64,000 nucleotides of DNA from Oricola sp. (GTDB lineage Bacteria > Pseudomonadota > Alphaproteobacteria > Rhizobiales > Rhizobiaceae): contig NZ_JALEGV010000043.1 in assembly GCF_022763245.1 (NCBI RefSeq), positions 281,124 to 345,123 on the forward strand, read 5' to 3'. A model generated the notes under the pieces. The model ran no database searches. It had not been told where the DNA came from and was given only the letters and a program-made list of their open reading frames with translations. The translations under genes and the position numbers were made by a program. Position 1 is the first letter of the stretch. Each line of letters opens with the position of its first letter. This document shows, in pieces, positions 33,680 to 43,027 of this stretch.

Positions 33680-34834
33680 ATGAATACCAAGCGAACAGGG
33701 TACAGACTGGTCGGCGCATTGTTTGCCAGTTCCATCCTCATGACAAGTGCGCTGCCCGTTTATGCGGCTGCTGAAAAGGTGCCGGGCAACGGTCCTGCGC
33801 TGCCGATGGAGATCGTGGCCAACAAGGAAAAGCTGATCGTGGTCCCCGATACCGAGACGCCAGCCGCCGAAGACACGGCGCAGGGCGACGGGGCGGCCGC
33901 GGACACCCAGGACACGACGGCCGGTGCCGAAGACACCGGCGACAAGGACGCAGCCGGTGCCGCTGCCGCTGCCGAAGGTGTCGTGCCCGAAGAGATGAAG
34001 CTTGAAGTGCTGAGCGCGATGTCCCGGATCATCGGATCCGAGAACGGACTGGCGCTCGTCGACCGGGACCGCCCGCTCGCCCAGGCACAGCAGCCTCACG
34101 AAGCCAGCAACATCGCCGACCCGAGCAAGGTCCGCGCCGCCTACAGGCTCGTCAGCTTCATCGGGCCCGAATTCGTGCGGTCGGTACCTCTGGTCGGCGA
34201 CCCCAGGATCGAGGTTCAGCTGACCCTTCTCGGCCTTGTCAGCGAAGGCAATTACGATGAGGAAGGCGAGAAGGTCGCCGAGACCAGGCTGCTCGTCGAT
34301 CCGGCCGACATCGGCTCGCTGGAAGCTCCGCTTCTGGCCTTCCTGGAAGACCATATGCCGATCCCGGACGGCGAAGCCGGTCCGTTCAACCTGAAGATGT
34401 GGCTGGACGTCAAGGACGGCGGCCCGCTCACGAACGGCTCGCAATTCGCGGTCAACTTCAAGGCGACGGCCTCCGGCTATGTCTCGCTCTTCTCCGTCAA
34501 TTCCGACGGGTCGATCGACCGGCTGTTCCCGACCAAGGGCATGGAAGCCAATTTCGTGCAGGAAGGCGAGATCTATCGCTTCCCGGCGAGCGGCTACCTC
34601 GAGCTTTCGCAGGAAACCGAGAGCGTCGATCTGAGGGCGATCATCACGTCGATCCCGTCCAACGTGTCGGAGCCCATCGCGGCGGGACTTTCGTTCCGCG
34701 GGGAGCCGGTCCGCATCATTCCGACGACCGAGCCGATGATGTTCGCCAATGGCGACCTGAGCCGGATCTTCGCGCCGCCGAAGAACAACGCGGAAGAGGC
34801 CCACATCGTCATCCAGGTCCAGGGGAGCCGCTGA
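33680..34834 (+). CDS. Exported DUF4384 protein
   Basis: 384 residues. GGAGG lies 6 bases before the ATG. Signal peptide to about 32 (PVYA), a low-complexity acidic Ala/Asp/Thr segment (about 55-100), a middle region, then a C-terminal DUF4384 domain (about 245-345): FAVNFKATASGYVSLFSVNS, then SIDRLFPTKG. DUF4384 often accompanies caspase domains in bacteria, and its function is unknown. It opens the second rightward run (33680-45612). Confidence 0.75.
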   Translation: MNTKRTGYRLVGALFASSILMTSALPVYAAAEKVPGNGPALPMEIVANKEKLIVVPDTETPAAEDTAQGDGAAADTQDTTAGAEDTGDKDAAGAAAAAEGVVPEEMKLEVLSAMSRIIGSENGLALVDRDRPLAQAQQPHEASNIADPSKVRAAYRLVSFIGPEFVRSVPLVGDPRIEVQLTLLGLVSEGNYDEEGEKVAETRLLVDPADIGSLEAPLLAFLEDHMPIPDGEAGPFNLKMWLDVKDGGPLTNGSQFAVNFKATASGYVSLFSVNSDGSIDRLFPTKGMEANFVQEGEIYRFPASGYLELSQETESVDLRAIITSIPSNVSEPIAAGLSFRGEPVRIIPTTEPMMFANGDLSRIFAPPKNNAEEAHIVIQVQGSR

Positions 34835-34895
34835 TCGGCCGACCGGTGGCGTCACCATCGAAATCAAGCCAACTGACTTCAGATTCACGATTGGA

Positions 34896-36293
34896 ATGAT
34901 CATGTTCAAGCACCACAACACTCTCCTCGCACTGCTCGGCAGCGCGTCCATCACGGTCCTTTCCGCAGCCGGCGCCCAGGCCGCCGACATCCGCGATGTC
35001 GTCGTCACCGTGCCGCACAGCACCTCGTCGCAAGCAGCCCAGCTCGATGTGACGATCAGCAACCAGACGCCGCGGATCGGCGAGAACGTAGCCTTCTGCT
35101 TTACCTCGGACCGGGACGGCTTCGTCTCGCTCTACAACCGCGGCACCTCTGGTCGCATCGCCCGCATCTATCCCTTCCAGGGGCCGAACCCCGCATATGT
35201 CCGGGCGAACACGCGGCATTGCGTGCCGGGGCCGGATGACGGCTTCAACCTGACCGTCAGCGGTCCGGCCGGCATCGAATCCTCGGCCCTGGTGTGGACG
35301 GCCACGCAGGAGCAGCATCCGAAGGTCACGGACGATCCGTTCGCCCTGTCGCGGGACATCTCGGTCGTCCAGACCAACCAGGGCGGCAATGCCTGGCAGA
35401 CCGCGGCCGTGCAGTACACGATCATCGACAGCAACCAGCCCGCGACGACGACCTATCCGCCGATCAACAACTACATTCAGTCGAGCGGTCAGGTCTATAT
35501 CGTGGCGATGGCCGCCAATGCCGACGGACTGACCAAGACCGACGACGACGCGCGGCGCTTCGTCAGCACCATGCAGCAGCTCTACAACGTCCCGGGCAGC
35601 AACATCCTTCTGGACGAGGATGCCTACAAGAAGGACTTCGAAAACGCCTTCGTCTGGCTGAACCAGCGTGTCACCAGCCAGGACAAGGTTCTGTTCTTCT
35701 ATTCCGGGCATGGCGCCTACACGGATGACGATGACGGGGACGAGAAGGACGGCGTCGACGAGTTCTTCGTGCCGATGGACATCGAGGCAGGCGGCATCAC
35801 GGAAGAGACGATCATCCGTGACGACCTGTTCGCCGAATGGGTCAACAGCCTGCCGACCGACAATGTGATGAGCTTCATCGACGCTTGCCACTCCGGCGGA
35901 CTGAGAAAGGCCGTTGGCCAGACCGTCCTCAGCGCGAAGCCGAAGTCGCTGGGCTACGTCAAGGTGTCGGGCGCAAGGAAGTCCACGGGCAGCCGTGACG
36001 TCCTCGTGCAGGAAAACGACATCGGCGGCGGCCTCGACAGCGGCGGGGCGCACGGCATGAAGGGCGTCGTCATCGCCGCCGTGCAGGAGAACCAGTACGC
36101 CCTGGAAGGCGAGGATGGCGGCATCTTCACGCTGCAGCTGGTCGAAGCGCTCGCCGACCGCCAGGTCAACAGCCTGATGGACGTGTTCGACATGACCGAC
36201 CGCCGCGTTCGCGAAGTCACCAAGGGTCAGATGGATCCGGCCCTTGTCGGCCCGTCGGAGATGCTCTCCGCCGTGCAGATCCTGCATCGCTAA
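34896..36293 (+). CDS. Exported DUF4384-caspase protein (caspase 5)
   Basis: 465 residues. Signal peptide to about 29 (GAQA). A DUF4384 domain (about 48-140; NVAFCFTSDRDGFVSLYNRG) is followed by the C14 domain (about 198-460). Catalytic His272 is in FFYSGHGAY and Cys331 in FIDACHSGG, closer to true metacaspases than the first four. An acidic loop (DDDDGDEKDGVDEF, 277-290) right after the His could bind calcium, which is known to activate many metacaspases (inference). The start may be 34896 or the ATG 6 bases later. Confidence 0.85.
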   Translation: MIMFKHHNTLLALLGSASITVLSAAGAQAADIRDVVVTVPHSTSSQAAQLDVTISNQTPRIGENVAFCFTSDRDGFVSLYNRGTSGRIARIYPFQGPNPAYVRANTRHCVPGPDDGFNLTVSGPAGIESSALVWTATQEQHPKVTDDPFALSRDISVVQTNQGGNAWQTAAVQYTIIDSNQPATTTYPPINNYIQSSGQVYIVAMAANADGLTKTDDDARRFVSTMQQLYNVPGSNILLDEDAYKKDFENAFVWLNQRVTSQDKVLFFYSGHGAYTDDDDGDEKDGVDEFFVPMDIEAGGITEETIIRDDLFAEWVNSLPTDNVMSFIDACHSGGLRKAVGQTVLSAKPKSLGYVKVSGARKSTGSRDVLVQENDIGGGLDSGGAHGMKGVVIAAVQENQYALEGEDGGIFTLQLVEALADRQVNSLMDVFDMTDRRVREVTKGQMDPALVGPSEMLSAVQILHR

Positions 36294-36304
36294 GCCGATA
36301 TGCC

Positions 36305-36336
36305 GCGACGGCGCCCCGCAAAGAGGGCGCCGTCGC
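36305..36336 (+). other. Strong intergenic hairpin without T-tract
   Basis: A perfect 12-bp stem GCGACGGCGCCC/GGGCGCCGTCGC with an 8-base loop, 12 bases after the caspase 5 stop. No T run follows. It may protect or partly end the upstream message between caspase 5 and the next gene. Confidence 0.7.
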
Positions 36337-36391
36337 CACCCTCAATCAGGACGTTTGTCTCCGACAAACCCGTAACCGTGAGGATATCACG

Positions 36392-37297
36392 ATGTTTCTC
36401 AAACACCTCAATCGGGCGATCGCCGCACTGGCAATCACCGTTGGCGCAACAATCGGAATTCTCGCGCCGTCGGCCCAGGCCCAGGATCTCAACCTCAGAA
36501 ACGTGCTGACCCCGGCGCAGGCCGCGGTCGCGGAAGCCGGAGCCCTGCAGGAAAAGGGCGGGATCTACGTCTCCACGCCGGCCCGCAACGGCCTTCGGGT
36601 CACCGCCTGGGTCGACCAGAAGGATCTGACCTACCGTCCCGGCGAGCCGATCCAGATCTACGTCCAGACCTCCAAGGACGCCTATGTCTGGATGGTCAAT
36701 GTCGGCACCTCGGGCCGTGTCAGCGAAATCTACCCGAACGCCTATTCCGGCGGCAATTTCGTCCGCGCGGGCCAGGTCGTCGCCATTCCGGCGCCGAATG
36801 CGGATTTCCGCTTCGAGGCAAGCGGCCCGGCCGGCGTCGAACTCGTCAAGGTCTTCGCCTCCACGGCCGCCACCCCGCCATACCGGTCGGCCGGCGGCGC
36901 CGGCAACGAGCCCTACCGCCTTCTGTCCGACAATGCCGGTTCCTTCGCCAAGGACATTGTCGTGGCGACGGCGCCGATCCCGTCCACCGCGGTGATCGGC
37001 CAGGTGCCGAGCCAGAGCGAGTGGGCCGTCTACAACAAGGTGCTGTGGATCGACACCACCCCGCCGCAGGTCTGGTACAACGACGCAGGCATCGAGGCCG
37101 CCCTCGGCCTGACCCGCGAGGATCGCCGGCGCGTGCAGGTCGCGCTGCAGAAGCTGAACTTCAACCCCGGCGTCGCCGACGGCATCTTCGGGTCTCGGAC
37201 CCGCGCCGCGATCCGGGCGTTCCAGGCAGCCTACAATCTCCCGCAGACCGGATATCTGACCTATTATACGCTCGGCCTTCTGAGCGAGGTCGTCTGA
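36392..37297 (+). CDS. Exported DUF4384 protein with peptidoglycan-binding domain
   Basis: 301 residues. Signal peptide to about 30 (SAQAQ). DUF4384 domain at about 55-155 (PIQIYVQTSKDAYVWMVNVG, VSEIYPN). C-terminal PG_binding_1 at about 240-300: RRRVQVALQKLNFNPGVADG, then TRAAIRAFQAAYNLPQTGY. It has the non-catalytic parts found on caspases 4 and 5 but no caspase, so it could be a wall-bound sensor or decoy partner (inference). Confidence 0.8.
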   Translation: MFLKHLNRAIAALAITVGATIGILAPSAQAQDLNLRNVLTPAQAAVAEAGALQEKGGIYVSTPARNGLRVTAWVDQKDLTYRPGEPIQIYVQTSKDAYVWMVNVGTSGRVSEIYPNAYSGGNFVRAGQVVAIPAPNADFRFEASGPAGVELVKVFASTAATPPYRSAGGAGNEPYRLLSDNAGSFAKDIVVATAPIPSTAVIGQVPSQSEWAVYNKVLWIDTTPPQVWYNDAGIEAALGLTREDRRRVQVALQKLNFNPGVADGIFGSRTRAAIRAFQAAYNLPQTGYLTYYTLGLLSEVV

Positions 37298-37380
37298 CGA
37301 TGACATTCATGCCGGCCTTCCCATGCGAGGGCCGGCAACGGTTCAAGTGACGCTGCCAGGAACGCTGTGGGGGAGGGGAC

Positions 37381-37818
37381 ATGTTCTGTCGGATGCGAAA
37401 TTTCGGAGTGGCCGGCGCGGCCATCGTCGCGTTTTTCTTCGTTCAGCCGCCCGCGCAGGCGGGACTGGCGATCTCGTGCGGGGCCTTCGACACACCCGGC
37501 GCCGTGACGCCGCAGGAAATCGAACTCGTCGAGACAGCCTTCAAGGACAGCCTGGCCGAAAGCGGCCTGTCGGTCGAGATCGCGTCTTTCCTGAACGAGC
37601 GCTTCTATCATGCTCTGGCCTGCAAGGCCGCCGCCGGACGGCCGTCGAACAAGACCCTCGCCGACACGCTGGGCGAACAGTCTCTCTGGTCCGTTCTCGA
37701 CCGCGTTCCGATGCGCAAGGGCAAGTCGGAGGCGATCCTGGATATCCTGGCGCTGCTGCGCCAGACCCAGGCGCAGCAATCCAAGCCGGCTCCGTTGAAG
37801 CCGGAACCGGTGAAATAG
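37381..37818 (+). CDS. Small exported protein, paralogue B of a local pair
   Basis: 145 residues. Signal peptide to about 24 (PPAQA). Two Cys in the mature part (ISCGAFDTPG, ALACKAAA) are placed as in the protein encoded at 32281-32703, and most of the length aligns without gaps. The C-terminal tail is Lys/Pro-rich. Together with its paralogue it brackets the DUF4384 and caspase 5 genes. Function unknown. Confidence 0.74.
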   Translation: MFCRMRNFGVAGAAIVAFFFVQPPAQAGLAISCGAFDTPGAVTPQEIELVETAFKDSLAESGLSVEIASFLNERFYHALACKAAAGRPSNKTLADTLGEQSLWSVLDRVPMRKGKSEAILDILALLRQTQAQQSKPAPLKPEPVK

Positions 37819-37898
37819 GTCCGCAGCAGGCCGGGTCCGTGTCTTCGAGACGCAAGCCGTCTCGCCACGGCGTCATCAGATGGGAAGGAAGTGATTTC

Positions 37899-40800
37899 AT
37901 GAGAAAGAACGTCGCCAGGCTCACAGCCCTGTTCCTCTTTTCCATCGCGTCACTCGCCGCGTCCTTCGCACAGGACATCACCGTCTCCGCACCGTTCGGC
38001 CACACCGACACGATCGCGACGATCGCCTTCGACGACAGCGGTCGGCTCGTCGTCACCGCCTCGAAGGACGGCACGGCCAGGATCTGGAACGCGCGGGCGG
38101 GGCGCGAAATCAGGACGCTGGCCGGCCATGACGACGCGCTGCGCGACGCCGTGTTCATGCCGGGGTCGAGCAACGTCGCGACGATCTCCTGGGATTCGAC
38201 GATCCGCATCTGGGAAGGGGAGACGGGCAGGCAACTCGCCAGCGCGAAGTCCGCCGAACAGCCGCAGCGCGTTTTCGCGTCGAAAGACGGAACGCTGCTC
38301 GCCGTCCATCTCGAGGGCGGATCGACCCGCGTGTGGACGTCCGACCTGGAACGCATTGTCGGAACGATCGAAAACCTGCTTCCAGCAGGCTTCTCCACCG
38401 GTTCCGCGGGCGCGGCGGTTGTCGTCGGTGCGCAGGACAGCCGGGTCGTCGCCTGGTCGGCGTCGGGCGGAACCGGTACGCGTGTGATCGGCGATCATGG
38501 GGAAACCATCGCCGACATCGCGGTGAGCGCCGACGGCGAGCATGTCGTCACCCGGTCTTCGAACGTGACGAAGATGTGGCGCGTACGGGACGGCAAGCTC
38601 CTCTGGAGCGAGCAGATCGGCATGCCGTTCGACGGCAATTCGGCCTTCTTCGGCGGTGACGCCGTCTTCCTTGTCGATGACAGCTTCTCGCTGTCGGTGA
38701 CGGCCTTCGAGGTCGAGAGCGGGCGCAGGATCCGCACCGTCGTCAGGGGCGGTGAGATGCCCACGGCGCTTGCCGTGTCGCCTTCTGGCGACCTGTTGCT
38801 CGGCGCGGATTTCTATGGAGACGACTTCATGGTCGATCTCGCTGCCGGTTCGCAGGACGTCACGATCTATGGTGACGAGCCCAATCCGTTCCCCTCGGGC
38901 ATCATCCGCAACGGCGACGTGTCGTTTGCGCCCGATGGCGCGCGGCTGGCGGTCGCCGCCGATGACGGCAACGCCTATGTCTGGACCCTGCAGACCGGCG
39001 AGCGCCTGCCGCCGCTGAGCGGTCACAGGAACCTCGTTGACAGCGTCGCCTTCAACTCGGACGGCAGCAAGCTGCTGACCGCGTCCTGGAGCGGTGTCGC
39101 GATGCTGTGGGACGTGGACGCGCAAACATCGATCCGCCGTTTCGAAGGCATCGCCGACGAATGGATGACCAACGCTGTGTTCGCCAAGAACGACAGCAGG
39201 GTTGTCACATTCCAATCTGCTGCCAACGGCATCATTTTGTGGGATGCCGCAACGGGCCAGAAACTCGCCCAGTCGGCGGGCGAGCCGGGTCTGGGCCCCA
39301 CCTACGATACGAAGACCGGTGGCTTCGCGACGTATGAAAGGTCGGGGCCTTTTGGCCGCGAGAGCACCACCGTTTGGCTCCACGACACGACCGATCTCGC
39401 GAAGGCGATCCGGGATCCGGTGGGAACGCGGACGATCGGCATCTTCGACAAGGAATATACGGCGTATCATCTGGCATTCAGCCCGGATGGCGCCCACGTC
39501 GCCGTGCATGGCGACAACGGCACGCATGTCTGGAGCACCGAAGGAAACCTGGGAAAGAACGATCCTCTTTTTGCGAGCGACACCCGCTGGTGGCATCGCG
39601 CGGTTAGTTTCAGTCCCGACAGTGCGGATCTGCTGATCGGCGCGGACGATCACTCGATATCCTTGTGGGACTGGGCCGACAATCGGCGAGTAAAGACCTT
39701 TGCCGGCCATGGCGGGATCGTCACGTCGCTGGATTATCGCCCCGACGGCGCGGTGTTCGCGAGCACGTCAACCGACGGCACCACCCGCCTGTGGGACGTC
39801 GCGACGGGCCGCGAGCGGGCGCAGTTCGTGTCGTTTTCCGACGGCTCCTGGGTGGTCATGACGCCGGAAGGGTTCTTCAACGCCTCCGAAGATGGCGCCA
39901 GGCACATTAATGTCGTGCGCGGGCTGGAGGCGATTTCCGTCGACCAGGTCTATGACGCGCTGTTCAGGCCCGATCTTGTGCGCGAGGCGCTGGCCGGCGA
40001 TCCCGACGGCAAGGTCGCGGCCGCCGCGGCCGAACTCGATCTCGACAAGGTCGTCGAGAGCGGCTTTCCGCCTCGCCTCAGATTGATCTCGCCGTCCGAT
40101 GGCGCCTCGCTGAAGGGCGATGCGGCGGGGGCCGGCATGCTCGATGTCGAGGTTGGGGCCGAAGCGGGCTCCGGCGGCGTCGGCAAGGTCGAATGGTTCG
40201 TGAACGGCGTCCTCCAGGATCTCGACAGCCGCGGTTTCGGCCGCACCGACACCGCCGCGGAGGTCGCCGCAGCGCCTGCCAAGGGGAGCGGCGAGAGCGA
40301 GAAACTGTCCGCCAGCCTGCCGCTGGCGCCGGGCGAAAACACGATCCAGGTGATCGCCTACAACGCGGCCGGGCTGATCGCGTCGGAGCCGCTGACCTTC
40401 ACCGTCACCTATGACGCGCAGGAGATTTCCGATCCGAAGCTCTTCGTGCTGGCCGTCGGCGTGAACGACTACTTCGACAGCCGGCTGGACCTGGCCTATG
40501 CCGCGTCCGACGCCCGCGCCATCGGCGCGGCGTTCGAACTGGCCGGCCGCGACATCTATGCCGACATCGTCGTGGAAACGCTTCTGGACGGCCAGGTCAC
40601 CCGCGACGGGCTGGAGGCTGCTTTCGAGGACCTGTCGGACAAGGTGCGTCCGGGGGACGTCTTCGTCCTGTTCCTCGCCGGACACGGCAAGACCGAAGAC
40701 GGGCGCTACTACTTCATCCCGCATGATTTCCGGTACCGCGACGAGACCTCCTTCGAGACCGCCGGCATCGGGCAGGCGACCCTGCAGGACTGGCTGTCGC

Positions 40801-41417
40801 GCATCCGGGCGCAGAAGTCGGTTCTGCTGTTTGACACCTGCGAAAGCGGGTCGCTGACCGGGGACGGGGCCCTTGCCGCGCGCGGTACGGAGCAGCTTGC
40901 CGCCATCGGCCGCCTGAACCGGGCGGTCGGGCGCACGACGCTGACCGCATCGACCGCCACGACGCCGGCGCTGGAGGGCTTTCGCGGCCACGGCATCTTC
41001 ACCTACACGCTGCTCGACGCCATTGCGCATGCCGACGGCAACGCCGACAGCGCCGTCGATGTCACCGAACTGGCCGGCTATCTGGACCGGCGCCTGCCGG
41101 AATTGAGCCAGGCGGCCTTCGGCTTCACGCAGGTCCCGCAGATGAAGCTGGTCGGCAACTCCTTCCCGTTGGCCAGGGCCACCGCGGTGCTCGACGAGGC
41201 GGCCGCCGCGCCCGTCATCGCCAGTGAGCCGACCCATGTCATCATCCAGCCCGCCGACGTTCTCGCCGAGGCGAAGGAGGGGGGTGCCAGGGTGGTCGCG
41301 CTTGCGCCCGGCAGCGCCGTGCGGTTGCTGCGTTCTGAAAACGGCTGGAGCCTCATTGCCCGCGACGGGAAGGAAATCGGATATGTGCATGACGCGGTTC
41401 TCGCGAGGATCCAGTAG
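37899..41417 (+). CDS. Exported WD40-caspase protein with SH3-like tail (caspase 6)
   Basis: 1172 residues. AAGGAAG lies before the ATG at 37899. Signal peptide to about 24. A long WD40 region (about 28-650) shows clear blades such as GHTDTIATIAFDDSGRLVVT and STDGTTRLWDVATGRE. An Ig-like segment follows (about 725-845; EWFVNGVLQDLD, PGENTIQVIAYNAAG), then the C14 domain (about 848-1100) with His929 (LAGHGKT) and Cys981 (FDTCESGS). The last 60 residues (ALAPGSAVRLLRSENGWSLI) look like a bacterial SH3 domain. WD40 here may sense or hold a partner. WD40-caspase fusions are known in bacteria. Confidence 0.87.
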   Translation: MRKNVARLTALFLFSIASLAASFAQDITVSAPFGHTDTIATIAFDDSGRLVVTASKDGTARIWNARAGREIRTLAGHDDALRDAVFMPGSSNVATISWDSTIRIWEGETGRQLASAKSAEQPQRVFASKDGTLLAVHLEGGSTRVWTSDLERIVGTIENLLPAGFSTGSAGAAVVVGAQDSRVVAWSASGGTGTRVIGDHGETIADIAVSADGEHVVTRSSNVTKMWRVRDGKLLWSEQIGMPFDGNSAFFGGDAVFLVDDSFSLSVTAFEVESGRRIRTVVRGGEMPTALAVSPSGDLLLGADFYGDDFMVDLAAGSQDVTIYGDEPNPFPSGIIRNGDVSFAPDGARLAVAADDGNAYVWTLQTGERLPPLSGHRNLVDSVAFNSDGSKLLTASWSGVAMLWDVDAQTSIRRFEGIADEWMTNAVFAKNDSRVVTFQSAANGIILWDAATGQKLAQSAGEPGLGPTYDTKTGGFATYERSGPFGRESTTVWLHDTTDLAKAIRDPVGTRTIGIFDKEYTAYHLAFSPDGAHVAVHGDNGTHVWSTEGNLGKNDPLFASDTRWWHRAVSFSPDSADLLIGADDHSISLWDWADNRRVKTFAGHGGIVTSLDYRPDGAVFASTSTDGTTRLWDVATGRERAQFVSFSDGSWVVMTPEGFFNASEDGARHINVVRGLEAISVDQVYDALFRPDLVREALAGDPDGKVAAAAAELDLDKVVESGFPPRLRLISPSDGASLKGDAAGAGMLDVEVGAEAGSGGVGKVEWFVNGVLQDLDSRGFGRTDTAAEVAAAPAKGSGESEKLSASLPLAPGENTIQVIAYNAAGLIASEPLTFTVTYDAQEISDPKLFVLAVGVNDYFDSRLDLAYAASDARAIGAAFELAGRDIYADIVVETLLDGQVTRDGLEAAFEDLSDKVRPGDVFVLFLAGHGKTEDGRYYFIPHDFRYRDETSFETAGIGQATLQDWLSRIRAQKSVLLFDTCESGSLTGDGALAARGTEQLAAIGRLNRAVGRTTLTASTATTPALEGFRGHGIFTYTLLDAIAHADGNADSAVDVTELAGYLDRRLPELSQAAFGFTQVPQMKLVGNSFPLARATAVLDEAAAAPVIASEPTHVIIQPADVLAEAKEGGARVVALAPGSAVRLLRSENGWSLIARDGKEIGYVHDAVLARIQ

Positions 41418-41447
41418 TTTGCGGCGGGTTCGTCGGGAGAGAGGAAA

Positions 41448-42995
41448 ATGAGACGCATTACAAGCCACATGCGCGCCCTGCCGCTGGTTATCGCGACTTC
41501 GATCGTCGCGATGGGCGCGCACGAGGCCTCTGCCGAAGACCGCGCTCTCGTCATAGGCGTCTCGAAATACGCGTTCGGGACCGACGACCGGTTTCTCGAG
41601 CCCCAGAAGATCTCGAATCTGCGCGGCCCTGAATTCGATTCCGACGCCGTGACCACGCTGCTCCAGAGCGTCTTTCATCTTCCGGAGAGCCAGATCCGGG
41701 TGCTGAAGGACAGCCAGGCGACGCCCGAGGCGATCAGGGAAGGTTTCGAGGACTGGCTCATCGCCGGGACCGAACCGGGCGATCGCGTCTTCGTCTATTT
41801 CTCGGGCCACGGTCTGCAGACGAGGGACATCGACGGCGACGAAGCAAACGACGCCTATAATGACGGGCTCGACGAGGCGATCGCCACCTATGAGACACGG
41901 CCTGTGCCGACCGGCGGGCGCTACGAGTTCACCGGCATCATTCTGGACGACCAGATTAATGGCTGGCTGGAAGGTCTGGCCGGACGCGACGTGACGTTCT
42001 GGGTGGATGCCTGCCATTCCGAGACGATCACCCGAGGGGGTGAGCGGCACGGTGCGCGAAGCGATCTCTACGCCCAGTCGAGGACTGTCGGCCTTCTGGA
42101 CCAGACGCCGCCGACGCGCTCGAGAGGCGCCCGGCGTTCCATGTCGCTCGACGCCGTTCTTGCCAAAGGCGGCGAGAACGTCGCCGTGTGGACTGCCGCC
42201 GCACCCTTTCAGCTCGCATGGGAAACAACCTTCGGCGAGGACAAGTCGAAACCGCGTGGCGTCTTCACCTACGCCTTGCAGAAGGGGCTGGAAGACAGGC
42301 TCGCCGATTTCAACGCCGACGGAAAGATCACCCCGGCCGAGCTGATTTCCTATATCGACCAGGTGTCCAAGGAGACCTGCGACTCGCTGGCCGACTGCGA
42401 GTCGCTCGCCCCGTCGCTGGAGGCGCCGGAACTCTACAAGACGTCTCGCGACCTGCTGGCGACGCCGGCGGCGGATCAGGCGGAGGAGCCGGAGCCATCG
42501 TCGGTCGAGACCATCCTGTCCGGTCCAAACGCCCATGAAGTCGCCATCGAACTGAAGACGACGGAGATATCCCGCTCGGCCAATGCCGGCTTCTTCCGCA
42601 TCTATGTCAGTGCGAAGAAATCGGGCTTCCTGACCGTGCTGACAAGCCGCCCGGACGGCAGTCTCGCCCGGCTCTTTCCCTGCGGCAATGCCGACGGGGA
42701 GATCCAGGCCGGCCAGAAGGTCGCCATGCCGGATCTCGCCTGGGGCTGCGGCTTTCGTGCCGATACGCTGGGGACGGCGAGGCTCTATGCCCTGGTCACG
42801 GACCAGCCGCTCAAGGACTTCGGCGACATGCTGTCCGGTGACAGTCGAGACATCGTCGTCGTGGAAAACCCGAAGGACTACACGGCGTTCCTGATCGACC
42901 AGTTGACGACCACGCAGCTCGACGAGACCGGCGACGGCAGGCATCGCAACCCGGAGTGGTCGATCGCCTCGCTCGAATACCGGGTCATCGACTGA
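41448..42995 (+). CDS. Exported caspase-DUF4384 protein (caspase 7)
   Basis: 515 residues. GAGAGAGG precedes the ATG by a few bases. Signal peptide to about 29 (EASA). The C14 domain (about 30-335) has His121 (YFSGHGLQ) followed by an acidic stretch DIDGDEANDAYNDGLDEA, and Cys189 (VDACHSE). A DNADGKITPAEL-like EF-hand segment (DFNADGKITPAELISYI) lies near residue 290. The C-terminal DUF4384 (about 370-480) carries Cys pairs (RLFPCGNADG, LAWGCGF). Calcium binding is plausible (inference). Confidence 0.85.
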   Translation: MRRITSHMRALPLVIATSIVAMGAHEASAEDRALVIGVSKYAFGTDDRFLEPQKISNLRGPEFDSDAVTTLLQSVFHLPESQIRVLKDSQATPEAIREGFEDWLIAGTEPGDRVFVYFSGHGLQTRDIDGDEANDAYNDGLDEAIATYETRPVPTGGRYEFTGIILDDQINGWLEGLAGRDVTFWVDACHSETITRGGERHGARSDLYAQSRTVGLLDQTPPTRSRGARRSMSLDAVLAKGGENVAVWTAAAPFQLAWETTFGEDKSKPRGVFTYALQKGLEDRLADFNADGKITPAELISYIDQVSKETCDSLADCESLAPSLEAPELYKTSRDLLATPAADQAEEPEPSSVETILSGPNAHEVAIELKTTEISRSANAGFFRIYVSAKKSGFLTVLTSRPDGSLARLFPCGNADGEIQAGQKVAMPDLAWGCGFRADTLGTARLYALVTDQPLKDFGDMLSGDSRDIVVVENPKDYTAFLIDQLTTTQLDETGDGRHRNPEWSIASLEYRVID

Positions 42996-43027
42996 TCATG
43001 ATGGAAACAATGAGACGGAGTCGCGCA

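Noticed and set aside
39768..42944. A very long open frame (1058 codons) on the minus strand across the WD40-caspase and caspase 7 genes
   Set aside because: Arg/Asp/His/Gln-rich composition typical of antisense frames in GC-rich DNA. No motif, and the plus strand holds clear domains.
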